Assembly: GCF_030812875.1 (NCBI RefSeq)
Contig: NZ_JAUSTN010000006.1
Location: 95,449 to 159,448, forward strand
Direction: 5' to 3'
DNA from: Peptoniphilus_B koenoeneniae
GTDB taxonomy: Bacteria; Bacillota; Clostridia; Tissierellales; Peptoniphilaceae
DNA length: 64,000 nt
The translations under genes were made by a program, and so were the position numbers. Below the pieces are notes generated by a model, which made no database searches, had not been told where the DNA came from, and saw nothing but the letters and a program-made list of their open reading frames with translations. This document shows, in pieces, positions 1 through 8,406 of this stretch. Position 1 is the stretch's first letter. Each line of letters starts with the position of its first letter.

Positions 1-421
1 TTAAGAAGAGAATAATATCTGGGCGTTTGTTACTATTTTCAATAAAAGTCCATTGATTAGCAACTATAAAGGAGTTTTTTTCGAGATTTTTGTAGTCAAC
101 AAGATAAACAATAGATGAACGTTCTTCTCCTTTAACAAAATATCGAACTGGAATGCCATTCTGCAAATAATCTATAAAGACTGCATTTTTCTGCACAAGT
201 TCTCCATTTTCAAAGTTTTTTAGTTTAAATATGGCATCTTGAATTGCATCTTCAGGAAGATTTTTGTTCAAACGATATAATGATTCAATTAACACATCTT
301 CGTATAAAGGATTATTAAAATCCCTTTCAATATCTGGTCCGTATACATAATCATATCCCAGTTCATTTCCGAATAATTCTATTACCGAATTTTCATAGTT
401 GGCTTCTGTAAATCCTGGCAT
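1..421 (-). CDS. hsdR: Type I restriction enzyme R subunit, N-terminal part (cut by window edge)
   Basis: The reading frame starts with ATG at 421-419 and stays open to the window edge, giving about 140 residues. It contains the conserved N-terminal run of HsdR proteins: YDYVYGPDIERD near residue 23, then LKNFENGELVQKNAVF, then ERSSIVYLVDY and NQWTFIENSNKRPDIILF. In this family that region leads into the nuclease core, which lies outside the window. HsdR is the ATP-dependent translocase and endonuclease of the complex formed with HsdM and HsdS, both encoded upstream on the same strand. It follows the small gene at 427-957 by a few bases, as in an operon. Confidence 0.9.
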   Translation of the reverse strand, partial: MPGFTEANYENSVIELFGNELGYDYVYGPDIERDFNNPLYEDVLIESLYRLNKNLPEDAIQDAIFKLKNFENGELVQKNAVFIDYLQNGIPVRYFVKGEERSSIVYLVDYKNLEKNSFIVANQWTFIENSNKRPDIILFL

Positions 422-426
422 AATCG

Positions 427-957
427 TCACCCCTTATTTTCTAAATTCATTATCATACTCTTCGCATTGCCTGCGCTCTCGAAGTATTCTGTTCCTTCTG
501 TATCCTTTGCATATAGATAAATTGAAGCTTCTCCGCTCAATAACGAGAGTGCATATAGTAAATCGTCTTTTTTGTACAGTTCAGTTTTAACCTCAGCAGG
601 TGCCATCATTCCGCTTCCAGTTATTTCGTCTCTAATTTTAGTTATTAGTTGTTTATCCATATTGTTTTTTTTATCTTTTACACATATTCCCAAATACGTA
701 ATAGATACATTTCTTGAGCCAATATTCGCAGCATTTACCGAAATCCCCATTATGTAACTAAAAACTTCTCCGTTGACAGTATTTTTAGAAATAAGCACAT
801 CAACAGATGAAGTCAATTTTAGCTTTTTCTTGTATGGTAACCTTGCTGTTCTTATCGATACAACAACAGCTATTACACTTAATAATAGTCCTATTGCAGA
901 CAAAATTGCAGTAATAAAGCCATTATTATAATTACACCAATTTATAATTATTTCCAT
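427..957 (-). CDS. Unknown protein with one N-terminal membrane segment, inside the hsd operon
   Basis: This 176-residue protein begins with a short polar stretch, then one hydrophobic segment at about residues 14-35 (FITAILSAIGLLLSVIAVVV), a basic patch (RTARLPYKKKLKL) and a soluble C-terminal domain. I do not recognise a family. The layout predicts a single-pass anchor with the bulk on the cytoplasmic side. It lies between the Cys-rich small gene and hsdR, close to both, so it is probably co-transcribed with the restriction genes. A role as an accessory or unrelated passenger cannot be told from sequence. Confidence 0.7.
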   Translation of the reverse strand: MEIIINWCNYNNGFITAILSAIGLLLSVIAVVVSIRTARLPYKKKLKLTSSVDVLISKNTVNGEVFSYIMGISVNAANIGSRNVSITYLGICVKDKKNNMDKQLITKIRDEITGSGMMAPAEVKTELYKKDDLLYALSLLSGEASIYLYAKDTEGTEYFESAGNAKSMIMNLENKG

Positions 958-976
958 ATTGGCTTCCTTTCTATTC

Positions 977-990
977 TAAACAATAATTTA
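977..990 (+). repeat. hsdS inversion site a
   Basis: Core TAAACAATAATTTA. On the plus strand it reads into GCGGCTTAA, encoding NNNLAA-stop, the same dead end now attached to the broken hsdS at 4139-4639. It is inverted relative to site b at 1840-1853. Confidence 0.8.
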
Positions 991-995
991 GCGGC

Positions 996-1202
996 TTAAT
1001 CTTTGAGCTTGTTGTATTGCTTTTTCCAAGCTCTTGACGGCTTTTTGCAAATGCAGTCATCAGATGTAAATGCACATACATTTTGCAATCCGTTATTTCC
1101 ACAAATATCTGGATTATTAGCTCTGCAACCATAGGTTTGCACTTCAGAGTCCTGTTCGTTAAGCGGAGCATTGAATGGTACTAAGAGGTCTTTCTTATTC
1201 AT
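996..1202 (-). CDS. Small Cys-rich protein of the hsd operon, unknown function
   Basis: This 68-residue protein starts inside the last codons of hsdS (8-bp overlap), which suggests translational coupling. It has five cysteines in the pattern TYGCRANNPDICGNNGLQNVCAF...CICKKPSRAWKKQY, which could bind a metal or form a small knot. I do not recognise a named family. It lies inside the segment bounded by sites a and b, so inversion of that segment would turn it around together with the HsdS C-terminal half. An overlapping frame at 971-1171 lacks this cysteine pattern and was not used. Confidence 0.7.
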   Translation of the reverse strand: MNKKDLLVPFNAPLNEQDSEVQTYGCRANNPDICGNNGLQNVCAFTSDDCICKKPSRAWKKQYNKLKD

Positions 1203-2379
1203 AATCTACCTCAGACATATCAATTTCACCACTCATAAGTTTCGGAAGCAGAGAATCTCTTGTTTCGGCAAGCTTCTTGTTCTCGATTCTATTTGAGATA
1301 ATCAAGTCGTAAATAGGTTGAAGTAACGCACCAATTCGATTGTAATCCTCGATACTCGGAATTATTACCTCAGCTTTTGCGAGTTCGTCACGCTTGATAT
1401 GCCCCATAGTTGTGGCTTTGTCGGCGGCAACAGCTATGAAACGGTCAAGATGATGTTTTGTCCAAGCATAATAAAACCATTTATCATAAGAGTTGGATGT
1501 GACCTTGAACAGGTGTTGATTTAGACCGCAAACACCACCACACCAAAAATCGACAAGCAGACTGCCTGACCAAGAGAAAATCACATCGCCATCGTGGACA
1601 ATATACTCATTTTTGATATTAGGAGAGCAAAGCTCACTATTATCATCGCAGCATCCTTGGCGTAGTTCTTTAATTTTGAGTACCGGAATGCCAGTCTCAT
1701 CATTTGAAGGACGATATTTTTGCATAGCAAGACCATTCAGATAGTCTGCAATGTCTATTAGACTACCTTGTTTCCAACCATCGGGCAGAGTTTCTGTTGA
1801 TAAAAACTCATTTGTGAATATTGCTTTGGCTTGCTGCTCTAAATTATTGTTTATCGCATTGTTTTCCTCTATTTTTTTATCGATAGAGTATAAAATATCA
1901 ACTATCTTTTCCTGTAATGATATTGGAGGTAGTTTTATCTCCATTCGTTTCAATATCCAACCAGACAATCCGCCTCTTGTGCTTGTTCCATCGGACAACA
2001 AGCGAAATTCTTCATATCTGCTATCTAAATTGTAATACAGATAAAGTGGTAATATTATGCTTTCATTTGCTTTGCAAGCTATAACAGATTGGTTCATATA
2101 AGTATCTATCATCAAAAAGCTTGCTTGCCCTCTCGTATATCCCTGACCGGCAGTTGCAATAACTGTACATCCCTTGGTCGCAAGCTTAGTCGAGGAATTT
2201 TCCACGCCCTTTTTTGTTATTTTTCTATCAGTATCATAAACAAATCTTTGGGAAGTTTCTCCAGAAGAAAGCCATTTAATGTTGCCGTTCCAGTATTCTT
2301 CGTGCTTGGTTGAAGGAGTTCCACCACTATATATTCGTTCGCAGACTTCTTCTAATGTATATTTCTTCCACTCTGCCAT
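1195..2379 (-). CDS. hsdS: Type I restriction specificity subunit (intact, currently expressed form)
   Basis: HsdS sets the DNA target recognised by the methyltransferase and restriction complexes. The 394-residue product has two target recognition domains, each followed by a conserved helix: the first half ends in KKIEENNAINNNLEQQAKAIF near residue 170 and the second ends with ETRDSLLPKLMSGEIDMSEV. The ATG at 2379 is chosen because AAAGGTG stands just upstream; a longer frame from 2427 would run into the recombinase gene. Inversion site b (1840-1853) lies in the central conserved helix, so the gene can be recut there. It follows the recombinase by 13 bp and overlaps the Cys-rich gene downstream. 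Confidence 0.92.
   Translation of the reverse strand: MAEWKKYTLEEVCERIYSGGTPSTKHEEYWNGNIKWLSSGETSQRFVYDTDRKITKKGVENSSTKLATKGCTVIATAGQGYTRGQASFLMIDTYMNQSVIACKANESIILPLYLYYNLDSRYEEFRLLSDGTSTRGGLSGWILKRMEIKLPPISLQEKIVDILYSIDKKIEENNAINNNLEQQAKAIFTNEFLSTETLPDGWKQGSLIDIADYLNGLAMQKYRPSNDETGIPVLKIKELRQGCCDDNSELCSPNIKNEYIVHDGDVIFSWSGSLLVDFWCGGVCGLNQHLFKVTSNSYDKWFYYAWTKHHLDRFIAVAADKATTMGHIKRDELAKAEVIIPSIEDYNRIGALLQPIYDLIISNRIENKKLAETRDSLLPKLMSGEIDMSEVDYE
1840..1853 (-). repeat. hsdS inversion site b, in the centre of the intact hsdS
   Basis: Core TAAATTATTGTTTA on the plus strand, which on the minus strand encodes INNNL in the central helix of HsdS. Sites b and d also share the adjoining TCGCATTGTTT. 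Confidence 0.85.
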
Positions 2380-2392
2380 ATTTTCACCTTTC

Positions 2393-3382
2393 TTATCCAA
2401 TGTATTTTCGATGAGCAATCTTAACATTACTCTGTTTTACCATTGCGTACTGCAAGGTCGTGTCTATTTTCCTATGCCCTAAAAGCTGCTGAAGCTGTTC
2501 AATGGGCATTCCTTTATCTATTGCCATTGTTGCAAGGGTACGCCTGAACTTATGTGGATGTACCTTATGCAAACCTAATTTCTTTCCATATTCTCTTAAT
2601 CTCACTTCAACACCACCGATTTTTAGTCTTTCGTGAGGTGCTTTCAGTGACACAAATAAAGCAGGGTTGTCATCTGTTCTGCTATTCAGATAATTTTGCA
2701 AGTGTATCTTTGTTCTTGCATCAAAATAAACTACTCTTTCTTTACTACCTTTGCCAAAAACAATACATTCTCTCTCATTGAAATCAATATCATTGCGGTT
2801 AAGTAGCACCATTTCTCCAACACGCATACCAGTAGAAGCAAGCATATCTATCATTGCCAAGTCCCTAGGCTCGGTACAGTTATCTCTCATAAGTTCCAAT
2901 GCCTCGTCAGAGTATGTTTCTTTAATGTTCGTGCCTGTTTTGACCTTATGTATTCGCCTGACAGGACTTTTCAGTATATAGTCCTCATCCTCCAACCAAG
3001 AGAAAAAGCTGGATAGTATGCGGCGGATATTGTCTATTGTGACTTTACTTGATTTCTTCTTTTCCTGATACTCCGTCAGGTATCCTCGAATATCATCTGT
3101 AACAATGTGTTTGACCTCTTTGTCAAGGTCATCAAGCATAGCTTCAATGGTCGCTTTGTAGTACTTAAGAGATTTCTCGGAACAGCCCTCAATTCGCTTT
3201 GCCGACAGGAACAACTCTACATAGTTCTGCTCCGAAATTTTTTCTTTTTGCTTGTTTTCTGTTACCTCATACCTTGCAAGGGTGTATTGTAACACCTCTT
3301 GCAACCTTTCGCTTTGTGCATTGTTCAAATATGGTAACATTCCCTGAACAACATCTTTGATTAAATCTTGTTTCACAGTCAA
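2393..3382 (-). CDS. Tyrosine recombinase embedded between hsdS copies
   Basis: The 329-residue protein is an XerC/D-like tyrosine recombinase. An N-terminal SAM-like core-binding domain spans about residues 50-145. The catalytic residues are visible: R187 in TGMRVGEM, H277 and R280 in HPHKFRR, H303 in LGHRK and the nucleophile Y312 in LQYAMV. It sits between the two specificity modules, and four copies of a short inverted core lie at the hsdS junctions. Recombinases in this position are known to invert hsdS segments in other Firmicutes and in Bacteroidetes; that it does so here is inference from this arrangement. Confidence 0.92.
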   Translation of the reverse strand: MTVKQDLIKDVVQGMLPYLNNAQSERLQEVLQYTLARYEVTENKQKEKISEQNYVELFLSAKRIEGCSEKSLKYYKATIEAMLDDLDKEVKHIVTDDIRGYLTEYQEKKKSSKVTIDNIRRILSSFFSWLEDEDYILKSPVRRIHKVKTGTNIKETYSDEALELMRDNCTEPRDLAMIDMLASTGMRVGEMVLLNRNDIDFNERECIVFGKGSKERVVYFDARTKIHLQNYLNSRTDDNPALFVSLKAPHERLKIGGVEVRLREYGKKLGLHKVHPHKFRRTLATMAIDKGMPIEQLQQLLGHRKIDTTLQYAMVKQSNVKIAHRKYIG

Positions 3383-3412
3383 TTCTCCTTTTTATTCTTA
3401 GAGAACGACTAT

Positions 3413-3450
3413 GGGGTGGAAGTCCCCCGATATTAACTTCCGCCACCCCC
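3413..3450. repeat. GC-rich hairpin upstream of the recombinase
   Basis: GGGGTGGAAGT at 3413-3423 is largely complementary to ACTTCCGCCACCCC at 3436-3449, with a three-base bulge. It lies between the divergent recombinase gene and the plus-strand hsdS half. It may be a terminator that keeps the silent half from being transcribed, or a recombinase-related site. Confidence 0.4.
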
Positions 3451-3470
3451 GGAAGTTATGGGTATGTTAT

Positions 3471-4142
3471 ATGCTAAACAATAATTTACTTGAACAAGTG
3501 CTTGCCATATACCGTCATCGTTTTGTAGATACTACAAACGAATTGAGACAAACTTATCGTGCTGATGAATATTTTGATATTTCCATTGGTAAAACTCCTC
3601 CGAGAAAAGAGCCACAATGGTTTAGCACTAATCCAAAAGATGTTACTTGGGTATCTATTTCCGATATGGGTACTTGTGGTTTATACATTAGCGAAAGTTC
3701 CGAACAACTTACAAGAGAAGCCGTTGACCGTCATAATGTCAAAATCGTACCTGACAATACCGTTTTGCTTAGTTTCAAATTGACAGTTGGCAGAATTGCA
3801 ATAACAGACGGCGAAATGACTACCAACGAAGCCATTGCTCATTTCAAAACCGACAAAAAAGAAATCAATGAGTACTTATATTGCTATCTGAAATGCTTTA
3901 ATTATCAGACAATGGGAAGTACTTCATCAATCGCAACTGCTGTGAACTCAAAAATCATTAAAGGTATGCCTTTCATAGTACCTACCGATGAAGAAATAAC
4001 TGAATTTCACAGTTTAGCAGCTCCTATGTTTGCAAAAATCAAGGCAAATCAAGCTGAAATAAGCAATTTGACAGCACTTCGTGATACTCTTTTACCCAAG
4101 TTGATGTCCGGTGAGCTTGATGTTTCCGACATAGATCTTTAA
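3471..4142 (+). CDS. Silent C-terminal half of an HsdS specificity subunit (inverted cassette)
   Basis: Read on the plus strand, this frame begins MLNNNLLEQVLAIYRHRF, which is the middle of an HsdS protein, and continues through one target recognition domain to the typical end LRDTLLPKLMSGELDVSDIDL. It lacks the first half and has no ribosome site before the ATG, so it is probably not translated alone. Site c lies at its first codons and site d just after its stop. Inverting 3475-4161 would join it in frame to the N-terminal half at 4148-4639 and make a full HsdS. Confidence 0.85.
   Translation: MLNNNLLEQVLAIYRHRFVDTTNELRQTYRADEYFDISIGKTPPRKEPQWFSTNPKDVTWVSISDMGTCGLYISESSEQLTREAVDRHNVKIVPDNTVLLSFKLTVGRIAITDGEMTTNEAIAHFKTDKKEINEYLYCYLKCFNYQTMGSTSSIATAVNSKIIKGMPFIVPTDEEITEFHSLAAPMFAKIKANQAEISNLTALRDTLLPKLMSGELDVSDIDL
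3475..3488 (+). repeat. hsdS inversion site c
   Basis: Core TAAACAATAATTTA, an exact reverse complement of site d at 4148-4161, placed at the first codons of the silent HsdS half. Confidence 0.85.
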
Positions 4143-4639
4143 GCTGCTAAATTATTGTTTATCGCATTGTTTAGCTCAATCTTATCGTCTATCATTTCCA
4201 AATATCGAGCAATTTTCTTTTGTTCTTCTACATCCTCTGGAATATCAACTTCCAAACCGTTAATATCATTCCTGTTTACAGAACCAAATACTGTACCACT
4301 CTCCTTTTTAATCAAGTGTGAAACATAATATTTCATCATATAAAACAAAAAACTCTGATTCCCATTCTTCATTCTCAATGAACAAACACCACGCCCTAAG
4401 CACATATCCACCGGAGTAATATTAAGAGCTCCAACAGGTGCTCTAACGCTCATTATCACATCTCCAGCTTTTGCAAATTTTGTCATTACTGTTGTATAAG
4501 TATCAAAAGTAGGATATTTAAATCCAAATGTTCTATTTCCTTGCAAAAAAGGATAGCCATTCTTTTCTGTGTTATAGTATTCAGATTTAGGTGATTGCCC
4601 CATTGTTACATCTACAATTTCTTCAAGCTTACAATTCAT
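4139..4639 (-). CDS. N-terminal half of HsdS, cut short at the inversion site
   Basis: The frame starts at ATG 4639, inside the last codons of hsdM (11-bp overlap), and encodes 166 residues: one target recognition domain (MNCKLEEIVDVTMGQSPKSE...) and the start of the central helix KIELNNAINNNL, then AA and stop. The stop is created by sequence brought to site d, not by a random mutation. Half-length HsdS proteins can sometimes dimerise and work, so it may not be inert. Together with the plus-strand half at 3471-4142 it forms the off state of the first specificity module. Confidence 0.85.
   Translation of the reverse strand: MNCKLEEIVDVTMGQSPKSEYYNTEKNGYPFLQGNRTFGFKYPTFDTYTTVMTKFAKAGDVIMSVRAPVGALNITPVDMCLGRGVCSLRMKNGNQSFLFYMMKYYVSHLIKKESGTVFGSVNRNDINGLEVDIPEDVEEQKKIARYLEMIDDKIELNNAINNNLAA
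4148..4161 (-). repeat. hsdS inversion site d
   Basis: Core TAAATTATTGTTTA on the plus strand. Counting flanks, 22 of 23 bases (TTAAGC-T-GC plus the core) match the reverse complement of site a. Confidence 0.85.
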
Positions 4640-6161
4640 AACCAATCGCCCCCAGTTTCTTCCTGATTTCCTCTTCCAGTTCATGAGAGCGCTCAAACAT
4701 ATCGGAAAGTTCCGAAGTCAATCTTGTCATCTTTTCTTCAAATGGTTCTCCGTCATCCTCTTGTTCCTCAATACCTACATATCGCCCTGGGGTTAATATA
4801 AAATCCTGTTTTGCAATATCTTCTATTGTGGCAATCGCCGAAAATCCTTTTTTCTCTTCCAGTATTCCATTTTGGAAATCCTCAAAGGTTTTTGCTAATA
4901 AGTCAATATCTCCAAGGCTTCCGTCTTCTTGTATTCCTTCCGTAAAATCTCTATGTTTTCTATCAACCATATATCCCATTTTTCTGGCGTCAATAAATAG
5001 AGTCTTTCCCTTTTGCTTTTTATTTTTAGTAATGAACCACAAGGTTACAGGAATTGTTACACTATAAAATAACTGTGTAGGCAAAGCTACTATACCTTCA
5101 ACAAGATCATCTTCTATAATCTTTCTCCTTATTTCTCCTTCTCCGGAAGATTGGGAAGATAAGGCTCCATTAGCAAGCACCAATCCAATTTTTCCATTTG
5201 GTGCTAAATGATGTATCATATGCTGTATCCATGCATAGTTTGCATTCCCAGATGGTGGTGTTCCATATTTCCACCTTACATCATCTTTTAATTTATCCGC
5301 TCCCCAATTTGAAAGATTAAATGGCGGATTCGCCATAATAAAATCTGATTTTAATGTTTTATGAATATCGTTGAAAAATGTATCTGCATGATAGGAACCA
5401 AAATTGGCATCAATTCCTCTTATAGCCATATTCATTTTCGCCATCTTCCATGTATCTGCATTAGATTCCTGTCCATAAACAGAAATATTACCTCTATTGT
5501 CACTATGAGCCTGTACAAACTTTTCACTTTGCACAAACATACCGCCACTGCCACAGCAAGGATCATATACACGGCAATTATTAAACGGCTTTAAAATAGC
5601 AACAATAGTCTTAACAATACTTGATGGTGTATAAAACTCGCCACCTTTAGTTCCCTCATAGGCTGCAAACTGAGCAATGCAATATTCATAAGTTCTCCCA
5701 AGTAAATCTTTACTTGCTTCAGTTCCATCCATTTTTACTTCATTAGTGAATAAATCAACAACTTCGCCAAGTACTCTTTTATCTAAATCTGGGCTGGCAT
5801 AGTTCTTAGGCAAAACATTTTTTAAACTCGCATTTTCTTTTTCGATTGCCCTCATTGCTTCATCAATTACTGTACCAATTTCAGGTGTGTGTGCAGCAGA
5901 AGAAATCTTGCTCCAACGAGCTTCTTCCGGTACAAAGAAAATATTTTCTTCTGCATATGCATCCCTATCGTTTTCAAAACCATCACCTTCTTTTAGAAGT
6001 CCCTCATAGCGTTTTTCAAAGGCGCTGGATATATATCGGAGAAAAATAAGTCCAACAATTACTTTTCTATATTCAGCAGCAGGAATATGTCCCCAAAGAA
6101 CACAAGCTGCGTCCCAAATTTGTTTTTCAAAACCGATATTTGCATTGTTTTTCCCAGCCAT
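4629..6161 (-). CDS. hsdM: Type I restriction-modification DNA methyltransferase subunit M
   Basis: HsdM transfers a methyl group from S-adenosylmethionine to adenine at the site chosen by HsdS, and forms the core of both the methylase and the restriction complex. The 510-residue protein has the N-terminal helical domain (FEKQIWDAACVLWG at the start), the SAM-binding motif DPCCGSGG at residues 200-207 and the catalytic NPPF at 278-281. The length fits the family. It overlaps the truncated hsdS and follows the xre gene by 3 bp, so regulator and methylase probably share a transcript. Confidence 0.96.
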   Translation of the reverse strand: MAGKNNANIGFEKQIWDAACVLWGHIPAAEYRKVIVGLIFLRYISSAFEKRYEGLLKEGDGFENDRDAYAEENIFFVPEEARWSKISSAAHTPEIGTVIDEAMRAIEKENASLKNVLPKNYASPDLDKRVLGEVVDLFTNEVKMDGTEASKDLLGRTYEYCIAQFAAYEGTKGGEFYTPSSIVKTIVAILKPFNNCRVYDPCCGSGGMFVQSEKFVQAHSDNRGNISVYGQESNADTWKMAKMNMAIRGIDANFGSYHADTFFNDIHKTLKSDFIMANPPFNLSNWGADKLKDDVRWKYGTPPSGNANYAWIQHMIHHLAPNGKIGLVLANGALSSQSSGEGEIRRKIIEDDLVEGIVALPTQLFYSVTIPVTLWFITKNKKQKGKTLFIDARKMGYMVDRKHRDFTEGIQEDGSLGDIDLLAKTFEDFQNGILEEKKGFSAIATIEDIAKQDFILTPGRYVGIEEQEDDGEPFEEKMTRLTSELSDMFERSHELEEEIRKKLGAIGYEL

Positions 6162-6164
6162 TAT

Positions 6165-6374
6165 TTATTCACCATCCTCTTCAAATTCCATAATATCGTC
6201 TAATGTACAATTCAAAGCCTTGCAAATCTTCCCTAAAACTTCGACCGTTACATTATCATTCTTGTTAAGCTTGTTGATAGTATATGTACTAACTCCAGCT
6301 ATGTGAGCTAATTCTTTCTTTTTCATATCCCTATCCAATAAAATATGCCATAGCTTTTTATAATTAGCTTTCAT
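6165..6374 (-). CDS. Small XRE-family regulator heading the hsd operon
   Basis: This 69-residue protein is a lone Cro/CI-type helix-turn-helix domain (KKKELAHIAGVSTYTINKLNKNDNVTVEVLGKICKALNCTLDDIM) with a short acidic tail. It lies immediately before hsdM. Small proteins of this kind act as control proteins for restriction-modification operons, delaying or limiting expression; that role here is inference from position. Confidence 0.88.
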   Translation of the reverse strand: MKANYKKLWHILLDRDMKKKELAHIAGVSTYTINKLNKNDNVTVEVLGKICKALNCTLDDIMEFEEDGE

Positions 6375-6419
6375 TAAATTTCCTCACTTTCTATGAGTCC
6401 CCCAAACCTAATTTAGAAC

Positions 6420-6425
6420 ATTATA
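6420..6425 (-). promoter_or_regulatory. Probable -10 box of the xre-hsdM operon
   Basis: Read on the minus strand, TATAAT stands about 45 bases before the xre start, with no good -35 box. It is flanked by CCTAA (6407-6411) and TTAGG (6431-6435), a possible operator for the XRE protein. Confidence 0.4.
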
Positions 6426-6530
6426 CCATATTTAGGCACTCAAATATAGCGTTCTCTCTATTTTAATTTTAGATTTTATAAATTTCTATATTTTTCCAAC
6501 ATAAATATACGAACTCATAAAATACAAGAA

Positions 6531-6558
6531 GTCGGCGTCGTCATAAGACCACACCGAC
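6531..6558 (-). terminator. Hairpin at the end of the mobilization operon
   Basis: Imperfect 12-bp stem GTCGGCGTCGTC / GACCACACCGAC with loop ATAA, just after the relaxase stop codon in the minus direction. The following T-run is weak. It also marks the edge between the mobile element genes and the restriction locus. Confidence 0.5.
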
Positions 6559-6565
6559 CATAAGC

Positions 6566-8026
6566 TTATCTCTCAACTTCTTTGCTTGCTTCTTTCTTTT
6601 CTTTTAGCTTTTCCTTATCTTCAGCCTGATGCCTTTTAATTGCTCCAATAATGGATCTCTTTTTCTCCTCCGTTTTATCCCTGCCAAGATAATCATCCAT
6701 ATTATTTTTCAGATGCTTCAATTCCTCATACTGTGCTGCTAATGAATTGTGCTTCTTGATTATTTCCTCTTGTTTAGTTTGTAAATCCTTAGAATGCTCA
6801 TTCAGCTTTTTGAACAAATTTTTACTTGATTTTGTCTTTAACTCTCCTGCTACAACATGTCTCAAGTGCGGAAATTGCTTAAGAAAAATATCTATTTCTT
6901 CATAAGACTTCTGATAGGCTTCCACATCTTTTCGGTTCATCATCATATAAATCTTATCGTTTGGATTTTTTCGGTAGCCTTCATAATGTTCTCGCTTGCT
7001 GATGCAGATTTGAATATGCTTTACTACTTCCTTTATCCTTTTTTGTTCCAATGACAGCTTATCAAATTCTCGTTTCAAGTCATTCTTTTCGATGGAAATT
7101 CGGCTGATGCCACGCTCCAATTCTTCCATTGAGTCAAACCCTTTATTCCTGATTTCAACAAGCGTAGAAGCCGCTGTTTTAAGATTGTGTTTCGTTGCCC
7201 AGTGTTCATAGCCTTTGCTTGACTTTGCCTTTTCATTGTTTTTAATGTCTATGATATTTCCAATTTCTTTTTCTTTATTCAGGATCCTATCTTTAATTCT
7301 TTCTTCGGTATAATTCACTCCAATGGTCTTTGTTCTGGTAAATCTTTGCTGATTTTTACTTTTAAAAGCTATATGCTTACCATATTTTATTTCATAGCCA
7401 TAGCTCTCCATTTTAGATAAAAAGTCTTGCCAGTTGATGGACTGTTTTATAGTTCTATCAATATCAAACTGAAGCCTTGATTTATAGCTACTTCCTTTTT
7501 TATCTTCATTCCAGTCGTACCAATTTACATATTTTCTTCGCCAGATATCGTTGATTTCCCTTTGTGTTTCTTGGTCAATGACAAATAAATTATGCTCCTT
7601 GCAAAGTCTGTCGCTTTGATTTCTGATGTTCATATAGGAGCCGTAATAGGAATGGTACACCTTCCCATCATCCACATCTATGGAATTAAAAATGATGTGA
7701 TTGTGTATATGGTCTTTGTCTATATGTGTCGCTAAAACATACTCATATTTCCCGCCTAAAATCTTTTCACAAAGTTCAATTCCTACCTAATGAGCTTCTT
7801 CAAAACTCACTTCTTCCGGTACAAATGATTGAATTAAATGATGAGCTAAAGTTTTAGTTCTTGAGTTAAACTGCTTTTTAGTAAGCTCAAATTCCTTATG
7901 AGCGTTTTCTCTGCTGCATAGATGCGTTGTAACATAGATTTCATCATCGGTTTTATCTCCGTTACAGATATAGTCTATCGCCTTTTTCAGTGTTGTTTTA
8001 ATCGGGTGTATCTTCGTAACCGCCAT
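6566..8026 (-). pseudogene. MobA/MobL-type relaxase interrupted by an amber codon
   Basis: Relaxases nick oriT and carry the strand during conjugative mobilization. The frame from 8026 encodes MAVTKIHPIKTTLKKAIDYICN and runs 79 residues to a TAG at 7789-7787. The same frame then continues without interruption to 6566, so only this codon breaks a protein of about 486 residues. The metal-binding histidine motif, THIDKDHIHNHIIFN, lies just after the stop and before the next ATG (7675), so neither fragment would be an active nuclease. The C-terminal part is a long coiled coil. The start overlaps the mobC stop as ATGA. CAG or GAG to TAG is the likely change. Confidence 0.85.
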
Positions 8027-8406
8027 CAGCCAATCACCTCATTGATGATATAGTCGGAAACTTTTTCTCTAAATTCTGACAAAAAAAGTAGTTCGCCTTG
8101 CAAGGCTTTCTTGATACTTTCAATATCCTCTTTGTAAATAACACCTGTGCTGTTTACCATTTTTGCGATCTGATTTAGGTTTGCTGAGTTACGACTTACA
8201 AGGGAAGAAAGCTCTCTCAGTTCTTTTCTAAACTCACCGGATAAATCAATGCTGATAATTCTATTCTTGAAAATACTATCTCTATAAAACTCTCTTTTGC
8301 TCTTAAAATTGGTCAAAGCAAATCTTCTGTTAAGTTCTTTCATATCATCTTCATTTATCATAAAATGAACAGTGTAATTATTTTTTCGATTAACACTCTT
8401 TGACAT
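8026..8406 (-). CDS. mobC: MobC-like relaxosome accessory protein
   Basis: The 126-residue protein has an N-terminal ribbon-helix-helix-like region (NYTVHFMINEDDMKELNRRFALTNFKSKREFYRDSIF) and a helical C-terminal part containing NSANLNQIAKMVNSTG, a hallmark of MobC proteins. MobC binds oriT and helps the relaxase open the DNA. It overlaps the relaxase start by one base, consistent with coupled translation of the relaxosome pair. The reading frame is intact although the relaxase is not. Confidence 0.87.
   Translation of the reverse strand: MSKSVNRKNNYTVHFMINEDDMKELNRRFALTNFKSKREFYRDSIFKNRIISIDLSGEFRKELRELSSLVSRNSANLNQIAKMVNSTGVIYKEDIESIKKALQGELLFLSEFREKVSDYIINEVIG

Noticed and set aside
971..1171. 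66-residue frame overlapping the Cys-rich gene
   Set aside because: It lacks coupling to hsdS and the cysteine pattern; the 996-1202 frame explains the region better.
3411..3470. Upstream extension of the plus-strand HsdS half
   Set aside because: It translates the GC-rich hairpin and joins no HsdS-like sequence; the homologous part starts at the inversion site.
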